This document shows, piece after piece, positions 58,178 to 64,000 of a stretch of 64,000 bases of DNA. Positions within the stretch are counted from its first letter, which is position 1; each line of letters begins with the position of its first letter. Under the pieces are notes generated by a model. It was given only the letters and a program-made list of their open reading frames with translations. It was not told the origin of the DNA and did not search any database. This stretch comes from Amycolatopsis sp. CA-128772. GTDB taxonomy: Bacteria; Actinomycetota; Actinomycetes; Mycobacteriales; Pseudonocardiaceae. The stretch is from positions 248,001 to 312,000 of the forward strand of contig NZ_PPHG01000025.1 of NCBI RefSeq assembly GCF_002904295.1, read 5' to 3'. The position numbers and the translations under genes are program-made.

Positions 58178-58918
58178 GTGGTGGAGACGCACGATATCGT
58201 CCGCCCGCCTGCCGAACTGAGTGCGGCCCTCGCGGCCATCGGCAGCGCGACCGCCAGCGGCGAGCTCAGCCGCATGGGCATCCGCAGCGCGTTCATCCGC
58301 GGCCCGGTTTCGGTGACCCCCGGCGTGCGCGTGGCCGGTCCGGCGTTGACGCTGCAGTTCCTGCCCAAACGAGAGGACCTCTACCCCGTCGAGGAGTACG
58401 AGGAACCGGAGAAGCAGCTGCACCGGCACGTCATGTACCACGCGCAGCCCGGCGACATGATCGTCGTCGACGCGCGGGGTGACATGAGCAGCGGCGTGTT
58501 CGGCGAGATGATGCTGACCTACTTCAAGGGCCGCGGCGGCGCCGGCGTGGTGATCGACGGGTGCCTGCGCGACACCGGCGAGGCCAAGCGGCTCGGCCTG
58601 GGTATCTGGATCCGGGGCGCCACGCCGAACTTCCACGCCCAGACCGGCATCGTCCCCGCGGCGGTCAACGTGCCGGTGGCCTGCGGCGGCACGCTGGTCG
58701 AGCCGGGCGACATCGTCGTGGCCGACGACGACGGGGCGGTCGTGGTACCGGTCAAGCTCGCCCCCGCCCTGGTGGCGTCGGCCCAGGAACACGCGGAGTG
58801 GGAGGAGTTCTCCCGCATCCGCCTCGCCGAGGGCGGCGACCTGCGACGCTACTACCCCCTGTCGGACGAGGCCCGGCCGGAGTACGAGCGGTGGCGCGCC
58901 GAACAGGGCCGCGCCTAG
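58178..58918 (+). CDS. RraA-family aldolase/demethylmenaquinone methyltransferase-like protein
   Basis: 246 residues. The family core is clear: IGSATASGELSRMGIRSAFI, VRVAGPALTLQFLPKREDLY, GDMIVVDARGDMSSGVFGEM and GVVIDGCLRDTGEAKRLGLG (substrate-binding Arg-Asp). These enzymes are class II pyruvate aldolases (4-hydroxy-4-methyl-2-oxoglutarate type) or lyases in sugar-acid breakdown. GTG 58178 with GAGGGAG upstream is chosen because relatives begin here; the frame stays open far upstream. It is convergent with the enolase-superfamily gene, and the two stops share one CTAG. Confidence 0.83.
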   Translation: MVETHDIVRPPAELSAALAAIGSATASGELSRMGIRSAFIRGPVSVTPGVRVAGPALTLQFLPKREDLYPVEEYEEPEKQLHRHVMYHAQPGDMIVVDARGDMSSGVFGEMMLTYFKGRGGAGVVIDGCLRDTGEAKRLGLGIWIRGATPNFHAQTGIVPAAVNVPVACGGTLVEPGDIVVADDDGAVVVPVKLAPALVASAQEHAEWEEFSRIRLAEGGDLRRYYPLSDEARPEYERWRAEQGRA

Positions 58919-60183
58919 CTCCACAGCCGGTCGTGGCTGGACTCCTTGTCCCAGTGGGTTGTTTCGGCGAAGAACACCGGGTCGCGCGGGTCGAGGTGGC
59001 GGCGCAGCTGCTCTTCGTCGAGGTCGCCGAAGCCCAGGCCCGGGGTGTCCGGCACCGTGATCTGGCCGTTGCGGATCAGGGGGCGGGGCAGGCCGGTGAC
59101 CAGGTCGCTCCAGAACTCCACGTCGGCCGCGTGGTGTTCGAGGGCGAGGAAGTTCTCCGTGGCCGCGGCCAGGTGGACGCACGCCATCGTCGCGATCGGT
59201 GACGCCGCCAGGTGCAGCGCCATCGCGATGCCGCGCTCCTGCGCGTAGTCGCCGAGCCGCTTGGTCTCCGCGATGCCGCCCGCGGTCGCCGGGTCCGGGT
59301 GCACGATGCGGATGGCGCCGGCGTCCAGCAGCGGCCGGAAGCCCTCGAGGAGGTAGATGTCCTCGCCCGTGCACGTCGGGACGGCGACGGCCGCGGTGAG
59401 CCGGCGCCACTGGCCGGTCAGCTGCCACGGGATCAGGTCCTCGATCCAGGCCAGGGTGAACGGCTCCAGCGCACGGCCGATCCGGATGCCCGAATCGAGG
59501 GCGATGTGGCCGAAGTGGTCGGCGGCGAGCGCCACGTCGTAGCCGACGACCGACCGGACTATGTCCACATAGGACACCAGGTGGTCGATGCCCCGCGCGG
59601 TGACCTGGATGCCGGTGAACGGGTGCATGGTCGTGACGTCCGCGCGGGCCCCCGGTGGCGCGATCAGCGCGCCCGGCACGTCCCACAGCAGGTCGATGCC
59701 GACGTCCATCTTCAGCATCGTGAACCCGCGCTGCCGGCGCTCCAGCAGCCGCGCGCCCATCTCGTGCGGGTCCGGCAGGGACGGGGTGTCCGCGTAGCAG
59801 CGGATCTCGTCCCGGAACCGGCCGCCGATCAGCGCGTACGCGGGTACGCCGTACGCCTTGCCGGCCAGGTCCATCAGCGCCATCTCGACGCCGGACACCC
59901 CGCCGCCCTGCCGGCCGTGGTGCCCGAACTGCTTGATCTTGCGGAAGATCTTGTCGACGTTGCACGGGTTTTCGCCGACGAGCCTGCTCTTGAGCATCAG
60001 CGCGTAGGTGGCGCTGGCCTGGTCGCGCACCTCCCCGTACCCGGCCAGTCCCTGATTGGTGTCGATCCGGATGATCGACGAACGGAACGGCACGCCCGTC
60101 ACGTTCGCCACCCGCAGGTCGGTGATGCGCAGGTCGCTCGGCCGGGACGCCGTCGCGACGTGCTCCTCGGTGATCCCGCTCAT
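58915..60183 (-). CDS. mandelate racemase/muconate lactonizing family dehydratase
   Basis: 422 residues of the enolase superfamily. The N-terminal cap includes IDTNQGLAGYGEVRDQASAT and the barrel carries MLKMDVGIDLLW (catalytic Lys region), metal ligands in LAADHFGH, WIEDLIPW and TGEDIYLLEG, and a late histidine-rich helix (ALHLAASPIA). It is probably a sugar-acid dehydratase; the substrate is not identifiable by eye. Its ATG overlaps the permease stop, so it is the last gene of the SBP-permease-dehydratase operon, and it faces the RraA-family aldolase that could split its product. Confidence 0.83.
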   Translation of the reverse strand: MSGITEEHVATASRPSDLRITDLRVANVTGVPFRSSIIRIDTNQGLAGYGEVRDQASATYALMLKSRLVGENPCNVDKIFRKIKQFGHHGRQGGGVSGVEMALMDLAGKAYGVPAYALIGGRFRDEIRCYADTPSLPDPHEMGARLLERRQRGFTMLKMDVGIDLLWDVPGALIAPPGARADVTTMHPFTGIQVTARGIDHLVSYVDIVRSVVGYDVALAADHFGHIALDSGIRIGRALEPFTLAWIEDLIPWQLTGQWRRLTAAVAVPTCTGEDIYLLEGFRPLLDAGAIRIVHPDPATAGGIAETKRLGDYAQERGIAMALHLAASPIATMACVHLAAATENFLALEHHAADVEFWSDLVTGLPRPLIRNGQITVPDTPGLGFGDLDEEQLRRHLDPRDPVFFAETTHWDKESSHDRLWS

Positions 60184-62195
60184 CCCTTCACGGCTCCGGC
60201 GGTGAGCCCCTCGGTCAGGAACCGCTGCCCGAACCCGTACATGAGCACGACCGGGATGCTGACCAGCAGCGAGGCCGCGGCCAGCTGCCCCTGCGGCACG
60301 ACGTCGCCGAAGATCATCGACTGCATGCCGACCGGCAGGGTCTTGTTCTCGTTCTTGGTGATGAACACGAAGGCGAACAGGAACTCGTTCCACGCGTTGG
60401 TGAGGGTGAACAGCGCGACCGCGAGCAGGCCCGGCTTGGCCAGCGGCAGCACGATCCGGCGAAACGCCCCGAACCGCGTACAGCCGTCGACCAGCGCGGC
60501 TTCTTCGAGGTCGGCCGGGATCGACTTGAAGTAGCCGACGAGCAGCCACGTCGCGAACGGCAGGGTGAACGTCGGGTAGGCGAGCACCAGCGACCACAGC
60601 GAGTCGTTGAGCCCGATCCCGCTCATCAGCTGGTACAGCGGGATGAACAGCAGCGCGCCCGGCATCACGTAGGTGAGCAGGATCGTCACCGTGAAGCTCT
60701 CCGAACCCCGGAACTTCAGCCGGGCCAGCGCATAGCCCGCCAGCGCCGCGCAGACCAGGGCGATCACGGTCGACGCGACCGAAACCAGGATCGTGTTGAC
60801 GTACCAGGTGCCGAACGCCCCGGTGAACAGGTTGGTGAACTGCTCGGTGGTCCACGGGGCCGGCCAGAGGTCGTCGGTGCGCGCGACGATCTGGTCGTCG
60901 GACTTGAAGGCCGTCACCGTCATCCAGTACAGCGGGGCGAGCACGAAGCTCAGCAAGCCCACGAGCGCGATCCCGCCGCCGGTACCGGTGACCACGCGGG
61001 CCGCCAGCCGGTTGCCGCGCGCGGCGAACGCGGAGACCACCCGGCCGACGACGGCCGCGAGCACCACGAACACGCCCAGTACGAGCGCGGCCTTCCACAC
61101 GATGTGCGGCGACGCCCAGACCAGCACGAGCACCGAGGCCGCGACGATCACCCACGGCAGCGCCCGGCGCTGAGCGGGCGTCAGCCGCCGACGCCCCAGG
61201 TCGGCCGCGCCCGGCCGGTCGCCCCGGCGCATCATCCGCACGAGGATCACCACGAGGATGGCGATGACCGGCAGCATCACCAACGTGACCGCGGCGCCCG
61301 CGCCCAGCTGCAGCTGCTGGATGGCCTTGGAGTAGGCCACCATCACGTACGGGGCGGTGGCGTCCCCCGGGCCGCCCTGCGTCAGCAGCCAGATCAGGTC
61401 GAAGTTGTTGAACGTCCAGATCGACGACAGCAGCACCGTCACGATCATCACGGGCCGCAGCCCTGGCAGCGTGATGTGCACGAAGCGCTGCCACGGCGAG
61501 GCGCCGTCCACCATCGCCGCCTCGTGGAGATTGCTGTCGATGGCCTTGAGCCCGGCGAGGAACGTCACCGTGAAGAACGGGATGCCCTTCCAGACGTTGA
61601 CCAGGATGACCGCGGGCATCGCGAGCGCGGGATCGGACAGCCATTCCGCCGGCCACTTGTCGACGAGCCCGATCGCGGCGAGGCCGGGCCCGATCCCGGA
61701 CTCGGTGAGCAGGACGTTGACGCTGCCGAAGATCGGGTCGAGCAGCGACCGCCAGGTGAAGCCCGTGACGACCGTCGGGATCACCCACGGCAACAGGATG
61801 ACCCCGGCGATGAGCGCTCGGCCGCGGCGCATGTGGTGCAGGATCAACGCCGCGATGAGGCCGAAGGTCACCTTGAAGATTTCGGCGTACGCGGTGAAGA
61901 CGAACGAGTTGAGCACGCCCTGGTGGAACATGGCGTCGTCGACGAGTGCGGTGTAGTTGTCCAGCCCCACGAAGACCGTATCGGCGCCGTGGCGTTCCGT
62001 TGCGCTGGTGAAGATCGAGCCGACGATGGGGACCAGGATCAGGCCGGCGACCAGCACCAGCGTCGGTCCGATGAACACCGCGGCGAGACGCCAGTCGCGC
62101 CCGAGCCGCCGCTGCACCGGCGTGAGCGAGGACGACACGGCCGGCGCCGGGCCGGCCGGCGCCGGTAGTGTCCTCTTCGGACGCAGGATGGTCAC
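60180..62195 (-). CDS. fused CUT1 ABC permease (MalF-like plus MalG-like in one chain)
   Basis: 671 residues, about twice the normal length. Residues 1-330 are a MalF/UgpA-type permease with its EAA loop (HEAAMVDGASPWQRFVHITL). A linker with extra hydrophobic segments follows, and from about 395 a MalG/UgpE-type permease with its own EAA loop (EEAALVDGCTRFGAFRRIVL). Both halves are intact, so the heterodimer is made as one polypeptide with no stop or frameshift between. The start GTG overlaps the binding-protein stop. No ATPase gene is adjacent; a shared MsmK-like ATPase elsewhere is presumed. Confidence 0.87.
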   Translation of the reverse strand: MTILRPKRTLPAPAGPAPAVSSSLTPVQRRLGRDWRLAAVFIGPTLVLVAGLILVPIVGSIFTSATERHGADTVFVGLDNYTALVDDAMFHQGVLNSFVFTAYAEIFKVTFGLIAALILHHMRRGRALIAGVILLPWVIPTVVTGFTWRSLLDPIFGSVNVLLTESGIGPGLAAIGLVDKWPAEWLSDPALAMPAVILVNVWKGIPFFTVTFLAGLKAIDSNLHEAAMVDGASPWQRFVHITLPGLRPVMIVTVLLSSIWTFNNFDLIWLLTQGGPGDATAPYVMVAYSKAIQQLQLGAGAAVTLVMLPVIAILVVILVRMMRRGDRPGAADLGRRRLTPAQRRALPWVIVAASVLVLVWASPHIVWKAALVLGVFVVLAAVVGRVVSAFAARGNRLAARVVTGTGGGIALVGLLSFVLAPLYWMTVTAFKSDDQIVARTDDLWPAPWTTEQFTNLFTGAFGTWYVNTILVSVASTVIALVCAALAGYALARLKFRGSESFTVTILLTYVMPGALLFIPLYQLMSGIGLNDSLWSLVLAYPTFTLPFATWLLVGYFKSIPADLEEAALVDGCTRFGAFRRIVLPLAKPGLLAVALFTLTNAWNEFLFAFVFITKNENKTLPVGMQSMIFGDVVPQGQLAAASLLVSIPVVLMYGFGQRFLTEGLTAGAVKG

Positions 62196-63616
62196 TGCCG
62201 GTAGCCCTGCTGCTCGAAGATCTGCACGATCCGGGCGTGGGTCGCGGCCACGGCGTCGGCCGGCTTGGTGCCCTGGACGACCGACTGCATCATGTCGGTC
62301 AGCAGGTAGGCGGCGAGGGCGGCCTGCTCGCCGGGGCTCGGGGCCTGCGGGAACGCGTAGCCGGTCCTGGTCTTCACCGGCAGCTGCGCGCGGGTCTGCT
62401 CGCGCAGCGCGGGAAAGGCCGGGTCACCGCTCGTGTAGTACGGGTCGGCGTCCCACACCTTGCTCCACGACGGGTTGACCAGGCACGGTGCCTCTTTCGC
62501 GACCCCGAGCAGCGCGCTGCCGCCGGCCATGAACTTCGCCACCAGCTTGGCCAGGCCGGGGTTCTTCGCCCCCTTGAACACGACGAACGAGTTGGACTCA
62601 CCGAAGGCGAGCGGCTGGTCGATCGCCGGGCCGGTGGCGCCGTTGAACACGTGGGTGTTGGCGTACACCGGGTTCTTCTTGGTCTTCGAGTCGGCGTAGA
62701 CGCTGAACTGGTTGAGCGTCAGCCCCAGGATCTGGGCCAGCCAGTTCTCGTTGTTGCTCGAGTCGGTCCAGCTCCCGATCCCGGGTGGCAGCATCGGCGC
62801 GTACTTCGGGTTCGTGTAGATGTCGCCGATGAACGTGACGGCGGCGACGGTTTCCGGCGAGTTGAACACCACCTTCGTGCCGGTGTTGTCCGCGATCGCC
62901 CCGCCGTAGGTGTTGATGACGTTCTGGATGAAGCCGTTGGCGTCGCCGGAGCGGTTCACCGTGAGCCCCCAGCCGAAGCGCCGCTTCGCCGGGTCGGAGA
63001 CCGCCAATGCGTTGTCGCGCAGCTCTTCCCACGTGTAGTGAGGCTTGAGCGGGAGCCCCTTTTCCTGGTACCAGTCCTTGCGCAGGTACATCCCGGACGC
63101 GATGAAGTGGTACGGGATCGCGAACCAGCGCCCGTCGAACACGCAGTAGTCGTTCGCCTCGGTCGCGGGATCCCCGTAGAGCGCCCGCATTTCCGTGACC
63201 ACGTCGGTGACGTCGGTGAGGGCGCCGAGGTTGTGGAGCTGGCCGACGAACCGCCGGTCGCTCAGGAAGGCCAGGTCGCGGTTGGTGCCCGCCTTCACCT
63301 CGGCGTCCATCTTCGCGACCATGTCACCGGCGTCGCCGGAGACCAGGTCGTTGCGGATCGTGGTGCCGGTGGCCTGGGCGAAGACCTGCAGGGACTTGTC
63401 GAGCGCCTTGTTGGCCGCCTCCGAGTACAGCTTCTGCGACAGCATCCCCACCGACCCGCCGCGCAGCGCGGCGGCCTGGTCGAGCAGCGGCTGGGGCACC
63501 TGGACGTCGACCTGGGGCGCGGGGGCGGGGCCGCTGGCGCACCCGGCGAGGCCGAGCACGCCCAGCGCGCTCACCCCGAGGAAGGTGCGTCTCGACAGAT
63601 CGGATTTCTGTTCCAT
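62192..63616 (-). CDS. sugar-binding lipoprotein of the CUT1 transporter
   Basis: 474 residues. The N-terminus combines a twin-arginine motif (LSRRTFLGVSALGVLGLAGC) with a lipobox, so the protein is a Tat-exported lipoprotein. The body (SBP family 1: GTTIRNDLVSGDAGDMVAKM, WYQEKGLPLKPHYTWEELRD, FGESNSFVVFKGAKNPGLAK) matches extracellular solute-binding proteins for oligosaccharides or sugar acids. ATG 63616 is preceded by GAGAGGAG. It is the first gene of the three-gene operon. Confidence 0.88.
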   Translation of the reverse strand: MEQKSDLSRRTFLGVSALGVLGLAGCASGPAPAPQVDVQVPQPLLDQAAALRGGSVGMLSQKLYSEAANKALDKSLQVFAQATGTTIRNDLVSGDAGDMVAKMDAEVKAGTNRDLAFLSDRRFVGQLHNLGALTDVTDVVTEMRALYGDPATEANDYCVFDGRWFAIPYHFIASGMYLRKDWYQEKGLPLKPHYTWEELRDNALAVSDPAKRRFGWGLTVNRSGDANGFIQNVINTYGGAIADNTGTKVVFNSPETVAAVTFIGDIYTNPKYAPMLPPGIGSWTDSSNNENWLAQILGLTLNQFSVYADSKTKKNPVYANTHVFNGATGPAIDQPLAFGESNSFVVFKGAKNPGLAKLVAKFMAGGSALLGVAKEAPCLVNPSWSKVWDADPYYTSGDPAFPALREQTRAQLPVKTRTGYAFPQAPSPGEQAALAAYLLTDMMQSVVQGTKPADAVAATHARIVQIFEQQGYRQ

Positions 63617-63768
63617 GACAACTCCTCTCGCGTCCGATCGGGCGGACGCGTACCGACGGGGCGACGGTGCAACCGGCGGGACAGCGAAGCAAGCGCCGCG
63701 CTGCGGGTCGTTCATGCGCTGAGTGGTGCGGAACTGCTGGTGCGTGGGTCGAGCGCCGTCCGGGCGGG

Positions 63769-64000
63769 CTAACGCCGCCGGCCGGCCCGCTTGCTTCGCT
63801 GTTCCTTCTCCGAGAGGAGCGTGGAGAAGTTGTTGTTCAGGTGCCGGCGCATGGCCGCGCGGGCCGCTTCCGGATCGCGCGCCACGAGCGCCTCGTAGAT
63901 CTCGGTGTGCTCGGCGGTGGCGCGGTGCAGCCCGGCCGGCGCCTCGTTGGTGACGCGCCGGCTGGCCGTGCCGAGCCAGCGCGCGGAGTACATGATCCGG
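63769..64000 (-). CDS. GntR/FCD-family regulator, C-terminal end (cut by window edge)
   Basis: The last 76 residues are visible: TAEHTEIYEALVARDPEAAR followed by AAMRRHLNNNFSTLLSEKEQ, the final helices and metal-binding histidine of an FCD domain. The DNA-binding part lies beyond the right edge. It sits 152 bp upstream of the CUT1 binding-protein gene on the same strand, so it probably regulates that sugar-acid operon. Confidence 0.8.
   Translation of the reverse strand, partial: RIMYSARWLGTASRRVTNEAPAGLHRATAEHTEIYEALVARDPEAARAAMRRHLNNNFSTLLSEKEQRSKRAGRRR

Overview
The window is about 70% GC, with strongly GC-biased third codon positions, many GTG starts and many four-base ATGA/GTGA stop-start overlaps. 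Gene content (LAL-type LuxR regulators, XRE/helical regulators, FadR, TetR, HxlR and MarR regulators, a trypsin/STAND/WD40 protein, DUF6069 and DUF6059 proteins) points to a filamentous actinomycete. I would guess Amycolatopsis or a relative in Pseudonocardiales; that is inference from style, not a search result. I saw no tRNA, rRNA, CRISPR array, insertion sequence or phage gene.

Layout. 0-17.6 kb is mixed accessory metabolism and regulation: a cut LysR gene divergent from an MFS exporter, a hydrolase, an HNH-like protein, an acyl-CoA ligase behind a KstR-like box, a CynX-type transporter, a large LAL regulator, an orphan substrate-binding lipoprotein, a MerR-HEAT/HEAT operon with its own MerR-type promoter, a divergent MarR/DUF6069 pair, a YtrA-type GntR/DUF1648 pair, and a phosphoribosyltransferase coupled to a frameshifted small gene. 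17.9-23.6 kb holds an XRE-type regulator facing a 1412-residue protein with an amyloid-motif-like N-terminus, a degenerate trypsin fold, a STAND-type NTPase and about 14 WD40 blades, which is the architecture of a bacterial NLR-like sensor.

23.7-36.9 kb is the main catabolic island. A FadR-type regulator, an RbsABC-type sugar importer and five enzymes reconstruct the oxidative L-fucose pathway: aldo-keto dehydrogenase, lactonase, L-fuconate dehydratase, SDR dehydrogenase and FAH-family hydrolase, ending in pyruvate and L-lactate. The hydrolase/lactonase operon runs directly, through overlapping codons, into larA-larB-larC-larE, the nickel-pincer lactate racemase and its cofactor assembly genes. 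One operator sequence recurs at the regulator and in the divergent promoter.

37.0-40.1 kb is a cell-wall group: a membrane-anchored HTH protein with a probably dead lysozyme-like domain, an M15 peptidase and a GH25 lysozyme. 40.2-48.5 kb has a flavin monooxygenase, a second LAL regulator, SRPBCC and VOC proteins, a TetR/SDR pair with a triple operator, and small accessory genes. 48.5-53.3 kb looks decayed: a frameshifted NACHT-helical-domain-like gene, a C-terminal scrap, a GNAT-LLM chimera and a broken sulfite-oxidase-like gene lie within 5 kb. 53.5-57.6 kb has two LLM flavin monooxygenases and an APC permease. 57.6-64 kb is a second sugar-acid locus: an RraA-family aldolase, an enolase-superfamily dehydratase, a CUT1 importer whose two permeases are fused into one chain, and a cut FCD-type GntR regulator.

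Two tandem duplications (82 bp at 13.1 kb and about 54 bp x3 at 44.4 kb) both copy the 3' end of a gene together with its stop codon.
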